NCBI GenBank assembly: GCA_007745635.1
Contig: CP036272.1
Coordinates: 5,850,816 to 5,914,815, forward strand
Origin: Stieleria bergensis
Lineage (GTDB): Bacteria; Planctomycetota; Planctomycetia; Pirellulales; Pirellulaceae
Length of the DNA: 64,000 bases
Direction of reading: 5' to 3'
This document shows, piece by piece, positions 25,191 through 34,351 of this stretch. Every line of letters starts with the position of its first letter. Within the stretch, counting starts at the first letter, position 1. The notes beneath the pieces were generated by a model. That model saw only the letters and a list, made by a program, of their open reading frames with translations, was not told the DNA's origin and did no database searches. The position numbers were made by a program, and so were the translations under genes.

Positions 25191-26503
25191 CGACATTGAC
25201 AAAACCAATCCAGACTGTTGTGCATCCCAAACAGAAAACCACCTTCGCCTCGTCGGTGACAAGGGTTGCCTTGCTCCTGGCGACCTGCAGTTTCTTGTTG
25301 ACAGCATCCACCGCCGAAGCACAGTTGAAGCTGCCCAAGTTTCCTTCGTTCGGGTCCTCGGATTCTGATCAGGAAACCAGGCCAGAAACAGAAACGCCGC
25401 AGGACCTGACCGAATCCGCCTTGCGATTGATTGGCAAGGATGAACGTTCACGACTTGAGCGTGCCAAGACTGACTACGTCAAAGCCGATGAACTGTTTCG
25501 CCAAGCGACCACCCTGCCCAAAGAGGAACGCGGCAAGCTCTTCAAGAAAGCGGGCCAGCTGTTCGACGATGCCGCAGAAGAAGCTCGCGGCATGGCGTTG
25601 GAACAAGACGCTTTGTTCATGCAGGGCGAATCTTACTTCTTTGCGAACGATTTGATTCGCTCGCGTGATGCCTTTCAACAGCTGCAAAAAGAATACCCAC
25701 GTAACCGTCACACCGATCGTGCGGCAGCGAGACTGTTTTCGATCAGTCAGTACTGGCTCGATTACGCTCAAGCAGCCGGTGATGGCTGGTACAAAGCCAA
25801 CCTCTTCGACAAGAGTCGCCCGCTAAGCAACCTGGACGCCAACGCGATTCGCGTCTTGGATCAAATTCGCTATGACGATCCAACCGGCAAGCTAGCCGAT
25901 GATGCAACCATGGCGGCGGCGGTGCAACACATTCGCAACGGCAACTTCCAATCAGCCGACGAATTCCTGACCGACCTACGCACGACCTTTACCGACAGCG
26001 AGCACCAGTTCTTGGCACACATGCTAGGTATCCGCTGCAAACTATCTCTTTACAGTGGTCCCAAGTATGGCGACCTGCTGCTGCAGGAAGCTGACGAGTT
26101 GGTTCAGCAAACACGGAAACGATTCCCCTTGGAATTGCGTGAACCAAAGTATGCCGAAGAGCTAGCCAAATCAGCAGCAGAAGTTGAGTTTCGCAAAGCC
26201 GAGAAACTGGCTTATCGAGCACGCTTTCGCGCAAAGCAAAGCCAGTATGGCTCAGCGGCCAACTTGTACCAAGAACTCCTGACCTTGCATCCCAATGTTC
26301 CACAAGCGGATGAGGCTCGTGAAGCCCTGGCTCGCATCGGCCCCTTGCCTGCCTCACCAGGCCGTCCGCTGATGTTTATGACCAAGGTCTTTCCATCATC
26401 CAAACAATCGCCACCGCTGATCATGGTTCCAACGGGATCCGTCGCCGGCGAATCCGATGGCGATCCAGCCGAACCCGAAACGGCCGCTCCATTGCTGCGT
26501 TAG
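25187..26503 (+). CDS. BamD-like TPR outer-membrane assembly protein
   Basis: This 438-aa exported protein has a signal peptide (VALLLATCSFLLTASTAEAQ; C at 34 is not in a clean lipobox) and TPR units resembling BamD/YbgF: DALFMQGESYFFANDLIRSRDAFQQLQKEYPRNRHTDRA and a C-terminal YGSAANLYQELLTLHPNVPQADEA. BamD receives beta-barrel proteins at the Bam complex. The ATGA overlap with recO and the lptE-like gene 19 bases downstream support a role in outer-membrane biogenesis. It is longer than BamD (about 250 aa) because of an inserted middle region, so identity as true BamD is inferred. Confidence 0.72.
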   Translation: MTTLTKPIQTVVHPKQKTTFASSVTRVALLLATCSFLLTASTAEAQLKLPKFPSFGSSDSDQETRPETETPQDLTESALRLIGKDERSRLERAKTDYVKADELFRQATTLPKEERGKLFKKAGQLFDDAAEEARGMALEQDALFMQGESYFFANDLIRSRDAFQQLQKEYPRNRHTDRAAARLFSISQYWLDYAQAAGDGWYKANLFDKSRPLSNLDANAIRVLDQIRYDDPTGKLADDATMAAAVQHIRNGNFQSADEFLTDLRTTFTDSEHQFLAHMLGIRCKLSLYSGPKYGDLLLQEADELVQQTRKRFPLELREPKYAEELAKSAAEVEFRKAEKLAYRARFRAKQSQYGSAANLYQELLTLHPNVPQADEAREALARIGPLPASPGRPLMFMTKVFPSSKQSPPLIMVPTGSVAGESDGDPAEPETAAPLLR

Positions 26504-26522
26504 ACAGGAGCCACATCTGCCG

Positions 26523-27056
26523 ATGTTCATGCGTTTCGAATCATTGATCTGTATCGCCCTGGGAATCCTTTGGTTGCCTGGCTGCGCCGCGTACCAATTC
26601 GGCACTGATCATTTGTATCCGGCCAACATTCGGACCATTTATGTCCCCGTGGCCCAGAATCAAACGGCTCGGCATCAACTCGGCCCTCAATTGACCGAGG
26701 CCGTGATTGACGAAATCCAACGGCGGACCCCGTTCATCGTGGTGGATCACGCCGGAGCGGATTCAGTGCTGCAGTGCACGATCGGCAGTGAAGGCAAAGT
26801 CGTGCTCACCGAAGCCAGTTCGGACGATCCACGCGCACTCGATACAGCCATCGCAGTGTCCGCCAACTGGACCGGTCGCGGAGGCATGCCGTTGTTTACC
26901 AACGCCATCACCAAGCAAAACCCCAACGAGCCTACGGTGTTCACCCAAAGCGCTCGATTCGTTCCCGAAGCGGGCCAAAGCGTGGGGGCTGCCAATCGTG
27001 AAGCGATCAAAAAACTTGCCCAACGCATCGTTTCACAGATGGAAAACCGCTGGTAA
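26523..27056 (+). CDS. lptE: LptE-like LPS-assembly lipoprotein
   Basis: This 177-aa lipoprotein has a signal ending in the lipobox LPGC (Cys near residue 21). The mature part starts AYQFG ... LYPANIRTIYVPVAQNQTARHQLGPQLTEAVIDEIQRRTPFIVV, which matches the LptE/RlpB fold: strand, turn, then a helix before the second strand. LptE plugs LptD and helps insert LPS in the outer membrane. It follows the BamD-like gene, fitting an outer-membrane biogenesis operon. ATG 26523 is used; ATG 26529 is also possible. The LptE name rests on topology and context, not on a long conserved motif. Confidence 0.78.
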   Translation: MFMRFESLICIALGILWLPGCAAYQFGTDHLYPANIRTIYVPVAQNQTARHQLGPQLTEAVIDEIQRRTPFIVVDHAGADSVLQCTIGSEGKVVLTEASSDDPRALDTAIAVSANWTGRGGMPLFTNAITKQNPNEPTVFTQSARFVPEAGQSVGAANREAIKKLAQRIVSQMENRW

Positions 27057-27273
27057 AGCGCCGCCGCGCACCAGCCACAACCCGTCATTCACAACGCGCC
27101 AGCCATGGGTTGAAACAGGTTCCCCGTTGCGTCCGACCCGCCCGTCGCCCCAAAACCGCCAAACCGCCAAACCCGGCGACTGGCGCTGAAAAATGCCGTG
27201 GTAACATCGGCTGCTGCATCGATTAAACTATCGGCTCCCACTCCCTGCCGATCTCGTCACTCGTTGCTCGCCC

Positions 27274-29610
27274 ATGAAGATTCTCACCGGTTTCGCTAAA
27301 TTCGTTTTATTTGCTTGGTGCTTTGCGAGCATCGCCCTGAACCCAACCGCTGTGGCGGCTGAACCAGTCACCACCAATCAACTCCTCAGCGCGTGGTCGT
27401 TCCAGCTTCCCGATGGTAACCCGGCTTGGTTACGTGTTCATCAAGGCGAGGATGGACAGACGCTTTCAGCTGACCTGCTATGGAGCGTCGGCAGTGCTCG
27501 GCCGACCAGTGAGGTCACATTGAACGAGGGGCGACTGTCGTTCAAACGCAAAGTGCGCTGGCAACCCGGCGGTGCCGGGACGTTCAAATTGATCAGCGAA
27601 CCCTTCGTTGCCGAATTGGACCCCAATGACTCCGATCAACTTCAACTGACGTTCAGTCAGGTCAATCTGGTTGACGGCAAACCGGTCCCCAACAGTCAGC
27701 AGACCCTCTCGCTGAGCGGCAAGCGGATTCCTGATTTGCCAGCCCAACCTGACCTCAGCAAAGTCCGGTTCGGGGCCCCGATCGAGCTTTTCAATGGCAA
27801 AGACCTCTCGGGCTGGAAACTCTCGCGGGACAACAAGCTGAACGGCTGGCGAGCGGAGAATGGACTCCTGATCAATGAGACTCCGAAAACCGACTTTGGT
27901 GCCTACGGACAATACGGCAACTTGATCACCGAAGACCACTTCAGCGATTTCGAACTGACCATTGAATACAACGTGCCAGCGGGCGGCAACAGCGGCATCT
28001 ACTTGCGTGGCATGTACGAAGCCCAGGTGGTCGACAAAAACAGCAAGATGCAAGGCATCGCTGGGCCCGGCGCCATCTTCGGCCGTATCCTCCCCAGCCA
28101 GAACGCGGCTCAACCGGGCGGACATTGGAATCGTTATGTGCTGACCTTGGTCGACCGCCACATCACTGTCGAACTGAACGGACACAAAGTGATCGACAAC
28201 GAGCCCCTGATTGGCTGCACCGGTGGCGGCAACAGCAGTGACGACACTGCACCTGGCCCAATTTTCCTGCAAGGCGATCATACCTCCGTTCGCTACCGCA
28301 ACATTGTGCTGCGTCCCGTGGTTTCCAAAGCGGTGACAGCAAAAACCAAACGCCCCAACGTGCTGGTGATTTACGGTGATGATCAGGGTTCAATCGACAT
28401 GAGTTGCTTCGGTGTCAAAGACCTGAAAACGCCTCATATGGATCGCTTGGCCCGGCAAGGCTTGAAGCTCACCCAGATGTATGCCCCCGCCCCCGTTTGC
28501 TCGGCCAGCCGAGTGGGCTTGCTGACCGGTCGCTTTCCCGCACGCGCCGGTCAACCAGGCAACGGCCCATTGGCGGCCGAAGAAATCACCCTGGCGGAAG
28601 CCTTTGCCGCCGGCGGATACAGCACCGGTCATGTGGGCAAATGGCATCTTGGCAAGACGCCCGAAAGCATCCCCTCGGGGCAAGGGTTCGCGAATTGGTT
28701 TGGCCACCTCGAAGGCTGCATTGATAACTACTCGCACTTTTTCTATTGGAATGGCCCCAATCGCCATGACCTGTGGGACAACGGGGTCGAGATCCATCGC
28801 GGCGGACAGTACTTCCCTGACCAAATGGTCGATCGCTGTAAACAGTTCATGGATGAACAAGGAGAGCGTCCCTGGATGCTGTACTGGGCCTTCAATGCAC
28901 CCCACTATCCCTATCAGGGCAGTGCCCAGTGGTTAGAACACTATCAGGATTTACCCACACCAAGACGCGAATACTGTGCCTTTGTCTCCACCATGGATCA
29001 GCACATCGGTGAAGTCCTGGACCATTTAGACAAGACCGGTCAGGCTGACAACACGATCGTGATCTATCAACCCGACCACGGGCATAGCACGGAAGTTCGC
29101 GCCTTTGGCGGCGGCGGCAATGCCGGGCCTTATCGAGGGGCGAAGTTCAGCTTATTCGAGGGTGGAATTCGAGTCCCCAGCGTCGTCCGCTATCCAGGCC
29201 AGCTTCCTGCTGGCCAAGTGCGAGATCAATTTTTGACCGGCTGTGATTGGCTGCCAACGCTTTGCGATTGGTGCGACGTGCCATTGCCTAAGACAACGCT
29301 GGACGGAATCAGCGCCCGCCAAATCCTTGAGAAAAACGCCGAGTCTTCGCGGCAACAGTTTTACTGGCAAATGGGTGCTGGCAAGTCTCCGCAATGGGCC
29401 ATTCGTCGCGGCAAGTGGAAACTGATCGGCAACCCACGTGACACCACTCTGCCGCAAACCCAACAGGTCAACGGCGGCAAGCTGAAAGACTCTGTGTTCC
29501 TGGTTGACCTGGGCACGGACCCCAGCGAAACCAAGAATGTCGCCACAGAGTATCCCGAGGTGGTCAAGGAACTAACTGAGGCCAAAGACAAATTGGTCGA
29601 ACAGTGGTAG
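27274..29610 (+). CDS. DUF1080-sulfatase fusion protein
   Basis: This 778-aa exported enzyme joins two domains usually coded separately. A signal peptide (about 1-29) is followed by a beta domain to ~160. A DUF1080/3-keto-disaccharide hydrolase domain covers about 168-350 (IELFNGKDLSGWKL, GNSGIYLRG, HWNRYVLTLVDRHITVELNG). From about 361 it is a formylglycine sulfatase: NVLVIYGDDQ, the modification motif CSASR at Cys409, TGHVGKWHLG and GGIRVPSVVRYP. It probably removes sulfate from a polysaccharide and acts on the sugar in the periplasm. Activation needs a formylglycine-generating enzyme, which is not in this window. Confidence 0.9.
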   Translation: MKILTGFAKFVLFAWCFASIALNPTAVAAEPVTTNQLLSAWSFQLPDGNPAWLRVHQGEDGQTLSADLLWSVGSARPTSEVTLNEGRLSFKRKVRWQPGGAGTFKLISEPFVAELDPNDSDQLQLTFSQVNLVDGKPVPNSQQTLSLSGKRIPDLPAQPDLSKVRFGAPIELFNGKDLSGWKLSRDNKLNGWRAENGLLINETPKTDFGAYGQYGNLITEDHFSDFELTIEYNVPAGGNSGIYLRGMYEAQVVDKNSKMQGIAGPGAIFGRILPSQNAAQPGGHWNRYVLTLVDRHITVELNGHKVIDNEPLIGCTGGGNSSDDTAPGPIFLQGDHTSVRYRNIVLRPVVSKAVTAKTKRPNVLVIYGDDQGSIDMSCFGVKDLKTPHMDRLARQGLKLTQMYAPAPVCSASRVGLLTGRFPARAGQPGNGPLAAEEITLAEAFAAGGYSTGHVGKWHLGKTPESIPSGQGFANWFGHLEGCIDNYSHFFYWNGPNRHDLWDNGVEIHRGGQYFPDQMVDRCKQFMDEQGERPWMLYWAFNAPHYPYQGSAQWLEHYQDLPTPRREYCAFVSTMDQHIGEVLDHLDKTGQADNTIVIYQPDHGHSTEVRAFGGGGNAGPYRGAKFSLFEGGIRVPSVVRYPGQLPAGQVRDQFLTGCDWLPTLCDWCDVPLPKTTLDGISARQILEKNAESSRQQFYWQMGAGKSPQWAIRRGKWKLIGNPRDTTLPQTQQVNGGKLKDSVFLVDLGTDPSETKNVATEYPEVVKELTEAKDKLVEQW

Positions 29611-29658
29611 GCTACCGAATGCGTCTCGATTCAAGTTCATTTTTTCTAGAGTTCTCCC

Positions 29659-30504
29659 ATGTCCCTGTGTCGCATCCTGAATTCCGACGGTCGCCCTGAG
29701 TATGCGTTGTCTGATCAAGGCAAGGTTTGCCCGCTGCATGCGTTGATGGATTCACCACCGGTCGGTCCACAGCTGTTCGAAACCGATGGATCGAAGCTGC
29801 CAACAACGGAGAATGTTCCGGCAAACCTGTGGCAGCCGGCCCCGGAAACACTGCTGCCACCGGTACCGATGCCAGAGAAGCTTTTCTGCATTGGCTTGAA
29901 TTATCGCGATCACGCCTTGGAAACCGGCGCCGAGATCCCCAGTGAACCGGTTGTGTTTAGCAAGTTCAATACGGCGATCGTTGGGCATGGAGAGGCCATC
30001 GAACTGCCATCGATTTCTAGCCGAGTGGATTACGAAGCCGAACTGGTTGTCGTCATCGGCAAGGAAGCAAAAAACATCTCCGCCGACGAAGCCATGGACG
30101 CCGTCTTTGGCTACACCTGCGGGCATGATGTGTCGGCGCGTGACTGGCAAAAGGGCCGCCCAGGTGGACAGTGGTTACTGGGGAAAACCTTTGACACCTT
30201 CGCACCGATCGGACCCTGCGTGGTCAGCAAAGCTCAGATCGCTGATCCCGGCAACCTGCGAGTCCAAATGGAACTCAACGGCGAGATCGTTCAAGAGAGC
30301 ACCACAGCGCAATTGATCTTCGATATTCCCACCATCGTTGCTCATCTGTCAAAGTTTGTCACCTTGAAACCCGGTGATCTGATTTTCACTGGCACTCCGC
30401 CTGGAGTTGGTGACGCCAAGGACCCACCGGTTTATTTGCAGCCTGGTGATCGTTGCAGTGTGATTGTCGACGGAATTGGTACGCTAACGAACATTTGTAA
30501 ATAG
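29659..30504 (+). CDS. Fumarylacetoacetate hydrolase-family enzyme
   Basis: This 281-aa protein belongs to the FAH superfamily (2-hydroxyhepta-dienedioate isomerases, acylpyruvases, ureidoglycolate lyase). The fold core starts at [18 protein letters not shown]. Metal ligands lie in [11 protein letters not shown], and further family motifs are [26 protein letters not shown] and TGTPPGVG. Such enzymes hydrolyse or decarboxylate beta-diketone acids; the substrate is open. It follows the sulfatase gene by 48 bases and precedes the DUF1569 gene, which has a strong ribosome site. Confidence 0.88.
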   Translation: MSLCRILNSDGRPEYALSDQGKVCPLHALMDSPPVGPQLFETDGSKLPTTENVPANLWQPAPETLLPPVPMPEKLFCIGLNYRDHALETGAEIPSEPVVFSKFNTAIVGHGEAIELPSISSRVDYEAELVVVIGKEAKNISADEAMDAVFGYTCGHDVSARDWQKGRPGGQWLLGKTFDTFAPIGPCVVSKAQIADPGNLRVQMELNGEIVQESTTAQLIFDIPTIVAHLSKFVTLKPGDLIFTGTPPGVGDAKDPPVYLQPGDRCSVIVDGIGTLTNICK

Positions 30505-30530
30505 CAACGGCTTACCACCAGGAGGGAACC

Positions 30531-30962
30531 ATGGCTAAACCAGAACATCGCACACTGCGGTTTGAATCCTTTGACGAAGCGATGCAGGAAGCGGAAACGC
30601 TTGCTGCCGGTCCACATCACGCGACGGGCAACTTTTCGCTGGGCCAGATTCTAGAGCACCTCGCCCGCACCTTGGAAATCGCCTCTGGCAACCGCGACGC
30701 ACCTCCATCGACTTGGATCATGCGGACGTTCTCTCGCATCATTCGCCCCATGGTTCTGCGAAAAGCAGCGACGGGATTCAAGCTCCCCGGGCCGGCTCAA
30801 ACGGTGCTTTGGCCAAGCGAAGAAGTCTCGGTGAAAGACGGCATCGCACGACTTCGTGAAGCTGCCGAGAAGTTTCGAGCATTTGATGGATCGACCCCAC
30901 ATGTTTTCTTTGGCAAAATGAGTGTCGCTCAGCACCATCAGCTACAATGCCGCCACTTTTGA
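30531..30962 (+). CDS. DUF1569 protein, C-terminus cut by a +1 frameshift
   Basis: DUF1569 proteins are small DinB-like four-helix proteins with metal-type histidines, function unknown. This one has a strong GGAGG ribosome site five bases before ATG and the family features FSLGQILEHLARTLE and HVFFGKMS. It stops after CRHF at TGA 30960-30962. Dropping one T from the run 30957-30960 would continue with EGHLGFIHPE and stop at 30993, restoring the conserved histidine-containing end of the family. So this is a frameshift, a sequencing error, or a programmed +1 shift at TTT-TGA. See findings. Confidence 0.75.
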   Translation: MAKPEHRTLRFESFDEAMQEAETLAAGPHHATGNFSLGQILEHLARTLEIASGNRDAPPSTWIMRTFSRIIRPMVLRKAATGFKLPGPAQTVLWPSEEVSVKDGIARLREAAEKFRAFDGSTPHVFFGKMSVAQHHQLQCRHF

Positions 30963-30995
30963 AGGCCATCTCGGCTTCATCCATCCCGAGTAGCA

Positions 30996-31008
30996 ATCGC
31001 CAGGCGAT
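30996..31008. repeat. Short palindrome ATCGCC-A-GGCGAT
   Basis: A six-base inverted repeat with a single-base centre lies just after the potential extended stop of the DUF1569 frame (30991-30993). No T tract follows, so it is not a clear terminator. Confidence 0.35.
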
Positions 31009-31024
31009 CCACCCGGACTGAAAC

Positions 31025-32239
31025 ATGCTCAAGCGATCGTTTCGATTTCGTCTGGTGGATCTGCTGGCAGTCGGTTTCGCATTGGCATTCATCGTTCCGC
31101 TCTGCGTGCTAGGCATTCACTTTGCCAGGCACTGGAGCAGACAGCGGCAATGCCAGGAAACCCTCAGGCACGCAGGAGTCGCCTTCTGGATGCATGCTGA
31201 AAATGATCCCGGTGGTTATCTGTGTTCTGGGGCAACAGACATTGCTACAGATGGCAGCATTGATACCTATGGCTGGGTCGCTGATCTCCAGAGCCATTTA
31301 GATGGATTACCACTGATCGACCCCGCTAATCCTGCAGTCGGATTAAGCACTCTTAACGATGTCTTGGCAGGTGATGCGACAACGTGGTCCAACAACGGCC
31401 TCCCGGAACGTTACAGCGAACAACCGCTGATAAATTTGATGAACCGGACACAGCCAATGTCCAACGAGCGCGCTCAATGGGTCGCCGAGCATGTCATCAG
31501 TGAAGGCATCAATACAAATTACTGTGCCAGTTGGCTGCTAACACGACAAGGGATAAAGCTCGTCACCCAACCTCCTAACTTCAGCCAGTCCGTCGCCGAC
31601 CCGGCCTATCAGAATTTCCAAGGCTTGCCGTCGACCACCGGCCCGTTGAAGATGTCTGTCATTGACCGCTCAAGAATCTCTTCGAGGACCATGCCGCTGT
31701 TGGGCTGTGGGGCACCAGAGGTTGGAAATCAGGGCAGACTCATGATGGACATTGGGCCGCTGACCGCATCCAGTCAACAACGTGAACGACTGGGAAATCA
31801 CTTACCAGCAGGAACTGCCTTGAGCCGAACCGTAAATCGTGGTCCAGCGTTCTGGCACAGTGTTCAAGGCACAATGCTGTTTATCAAAGGTGGTGACATT
31901 CTGGACACACAAATCGACGGCGAACGAGGCTATGGAACGACAGAGAATTGCCCGCCACCGATTGGCCCGAAAGCAAATCACACCTACCTGCAAGACACCC
32001 GTGGCTGGAAAGCTGTCCACGGCACACAGATCAACATCCTGATGGCCGACGGCAGCATCTACGTCTTCGACGACCTGAATGGTGACGGCTTCTTAAACCC
32101 GGGATTCCCTGTCCCCAATTCTGCAAATCCCACACTCGGGACGGACTACTCCGATGACACGGTTGAACTGCATCCCTCAGGAATGTTCAACGGACTATTT
32201 GTGGAAGAGATTTTCTTCAACGCCAGCTTTGGGGGCTAG
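31025..32239 (+). CDS. H-X9-DG (DUF1559-like) pseudopilin-related protein
   Basis: This 404-aa protein resembles the planctomycete DUF1559/pilin-like family. It has the C-terminal H-X9-DG box (H-GTQINILMA-DG near residue 343) and a calcium-type DDLNGDGF loop. Its N-terminus, FRFRLVDLLAVGFALAFIVPLCVL, is a degenerate version of the family prepilin helix GFTLVELLVVIAI: there is no Gly before the Phe and position 5 is Asp rather than Glu. RQCQETLRHAGVAFWMH matches the segment that normally follows. It is probably membrane-anchored and periplasmic; prepilin processing is doubtful. It stands alone before a convergent gene. Confidence 0.7.
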   Translation: MLKRSFRFRLVDLLAVGFALAFIVPLCVLGIHFARHWSRQRQCQETLRHAGVAFWMHAENDPGGYLCSGATDIATDGSIDTYGWVADLQSHLDGLPLIDPANPAVGLSTLNDVLAGDATTWSNNGLPERYSEQPLINLMNRTQPMSNERAQWVAEHVISEGINTNYCASWLLTRQGIKLVTQPPNFSQSVADPAYQNFQGLPSTTGPLKMSVIDRSRISSRTMPLLGCGAPEVGNQGRLMMDIGPLTASSQQRERLGNHLPAGTALSRTVNRGPAFWHSVQGTMLFIKGGDILDTQIDGERGYGTTENCPPPIGPKANHTYLQDTRGWKAVHGTQINILMADGSIYVFDDLNGDGFLNPGFPVPNSANPTLGTDYSDDTVELHPSGMFNGLFVEEIFFNASFGG

Positions 32240-32327
32240 AACCATCAAGCCTGTCAATCGGCGAAGGCTGCAGAGAGCACGCGGGGCGGTCCCTGCAAGG
32301 CAAGCCACCAAGCGGCAAGACCATCGA

Positions 32328-33254
32328 TTAGAAACGCCCTTGGCGTTGCTGCAGGTACTCCCTCAATGCGGTATCGAAGGGCATGCTGGTATCCAACGGG
32401 ACGTAATCAATTTGCAGTCGATTGCAGCCCTCGCGATAGGCGTCACGAAATTCACTTAGCGCCTGCAAGTAGTCTGCTCGAAAACCGCTGGCATCAACGG
32501 ACACCGTTTCGCCTGTTTCACTGTCGGTGAATTGCACCGGACCATCGTAAGGAAATTCAACCTCCGCAGCATCCAGGACATGAAAGACAATCACGTCGTG
32601 ACCGGCGTGACGAAGACGTGCCAGTGAACTGATGATTTGATCGATTTGTTGCTGCCAAGAATCGTCACCGGCTTTGAGGTTCCCTTGCGGCCACAGATCA
32701 CTGAACAGCATGACCAGCGAGTGCTGTTTCAACATCGCCGCCACCTGAGTCAGTGCGGCAGGCACATTGGTGGTCCCGGTGGGCTGAAGCTTTGACAGGT
32801 GAGCGATCACATCGCCAAGGTGTCCACGCCGACTGCGTGCCGGCAGCGCCGCGTGCAGCTTTTCATCGAAGGTCAACAGGCCAACCGGGTCCTGCTGCAT
32901 CAACATCAGGTAGGTCAGCGCAGCGGCCAAACAGGTCACGTATTCGAACTTGGTCATCGATTGGCTTTCGGTAAAGCCCATCGATTTGGACAAATCGATG
33001 ACCAGGTATCCCATCAAGTTGGTTTCGGCTTCAAAACGCTTGATGAAGTACTTATCCGTCTTCGCATAGGCCAACCAATCAATCAGCTTTGGATCATCGC
33101 CACGGTTATAGCGGCGGTGTTCGCTGAACTGGACGGAAAAGCCATGAAAGGGGCTACTGTGCAGTCCTTGCAAGAAGCCTCGCACGACCATCCGAGCTCG
33201 CAGATCCAGTCGCTGGATCTGCTGCAACGCTTCGGGGGAAAGAGTGTCGCTCAT
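32328..33254 (-). CDS. DUF58 domain protein (vWA-like)
   Basis: This 308-aa protein has the DUF58 core: SVQFSEHRRYNRGDDPKLIDWLAYAKTDKYFIKRFE, followed by a vWA-like fold with a MIDAS-type DLSKSMGF. DUF58 proteins are partners of MoxR ATPases in chaperone-like maturation systems, for example for methanol dehydrogenase. The gene overlaps the moxR stop by four bases (ATGA), so both are made together. In a full MoxR/DUF58/BatA cluster further vWA and membrane genes follow, but here the region ends at the convergent 31025 gene. Confidence 0.9.
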   Translation of the reverse strand: MSDTLSPEALQQIQRLDLRARMVVRGFLQGLHSSPFHGFSVQFSEHRRYNRGDDPKLIDWLAYAKTDKYFIKRFEAETNLMGYLVIDLSKSMGFTESQSMTKFEYVTCLAAALTYLMLMQQDPVGLLTFDEKLHAALPARSRRGHLGDVIAHLSKLQPTGTTNVPAALTQVAAMLKQHSLVMLFSDLWPQGNLKAGDDSWQQQIDQIISSLARLRHAGHDVIVFHVLDAAEVEFPYDGPVQFTDSETGETVSVDASGFRADYLQALSEFRDAYREGCNRLQIDYVPLDTSMPFDTALREYLQQRQGRF

Positions 33255-34351
33255 TTGGCCATCTTTTCCGGCTTGGGCGGCTGAATTTCTTCAACCAGTC
33301 GCGACACCACTGAATCGCTTGTCATGCCTTCAGCGGTCGCTTGGAAGTTGGTCCCGATTCGGTGACGCAGCACGGGCAAAGCCACTCGGCGGACATCGCT
33401 AACGTCCACGCTAAAGCGACCGTCCATCGCTGCGATCGCTTTTGCACCGGCGATCAAGTTTTGTCCCGCCCGCGGGCCAGCACCAAAATCCACCAGGTCA
33501 CGAACGTACTGCGGTGCGGTTTCGTCGCCGGGGCGCGTCGCACGCACCAACTGAGTCACATAGCGAATCACGTAAGGATTCACCGCAACGCTGGTCACCA
33601 ACTGCTGCACATTTAAAATGGCTTTTCCGGACAAGACTTTGTTGACCGTTGGCGTTTCGCCACGAGTGGTTGACGTCAGGATCTGTTCTTCTTCGCTGGC
33701 TGACGGATAATCCAGTTTGATATTGAACATGAACCGGTCCAACTGTGCTTCTGGCAGCGGATAGGTGCCCTCTTGTTCAATGGGGTTTTGGGTGGCGATG
33801 GTGAAGAAGGGCTTGGGCAACTGATACGTGTCGCGGCCCACGGTGACTTGCCGCTCCTGCATGGCTTCCAGTAACGCCGCTTGCGTCTTGGGTGGCGTTC
33901 GGTTGATTTCGTCGGCCAGCAAAATGTTGGTAAAGATTGGCCCTTCGACAAAGCGAAAGCTCCGCTTGCCATGTTCGTCTTCTTCCAAAACCTGGGTGCC
34001 GGTGATGTCAGAAGGCATCAAGTCAGGCGTAAACTGAATCCGCTTGAAAGACACATCCAGGATGCTGGCCAACGTGCTGACGATCAAGGTTTTGGCCAGC
34101 CCCGGCACACCTTCCAGCAGACAATGGCCTCGGGTGTAAATGGCGGCCAGCAGTTGTTCGATGGTATCCGTTTGCCCCACAATGACCTTGCCCAGTTCGG
34201 CTCGAATCGTCGTCTGATGCTCGGCAAACTCGCGCAGCACGTCTCCTAAGTTACGCCCGCCTTGTCCGGAATTGCCCCCACCTTGATTGGCGGTCTGTCC
34301 CGCAACGGGTTGTTTGGATACAGGCGGTTTGGCTTGGTTGGGGTCGTTCAC
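33251..34351 (-). CDS. MoxR-family AAA+ ATPase
   Basis: This 366-aa cytoplasmic ATPase has a Gly/Gln-rich N-terminus (GGGNSGQGGRN), Walker A GVPGLAKT, Walker B LLADEINR and the MoxR core LEAMQERQVTVG ... TIATQNPIEQEGTYPLPEAQLDRFMF, which is diagnostic. MoxR ATPases assist folding or cofactor insertion of partner proteins, usually with a DUF58/vWA protein from the same operon, which is what follows. It may maturate an envelope protein; the divergent toroid/DUF4159 gene is a candidate client by context only. Confidence 0.94.
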   Translation of the reverse strand: MNDPNQAKPPVSKQPVAGQTANQGGGNSGQGGRNLGDVLREFAEHQTTIRAELGKVIVGQTDTIEQLLAAIYTRGHCLLEGVPGLAKTLIVSTLASILDVSFKRIQFTPDLMPSDITGTQVLEEDEHGKRSFRFVEGPIFTNILLADEINRTPPKTQAALLEAMQERQVTVGRDTYQLPKPFFTIATQNPIEQEGTYPLPEAQLDRFMFNIKLDYPSASEEEQILTSTTRGETPTVNKVLSGKAILNVQQLVTSVAVNPYVIRYVTQLVRATRPGDETAPQYVRDLVDFGAGPRAGQNLIAGAKAIAAMDGRFSVDVSDVRRVALPVLRHRIGTNFQATAEGMTSDSVVSRLVEEIQPPKPEKMAK

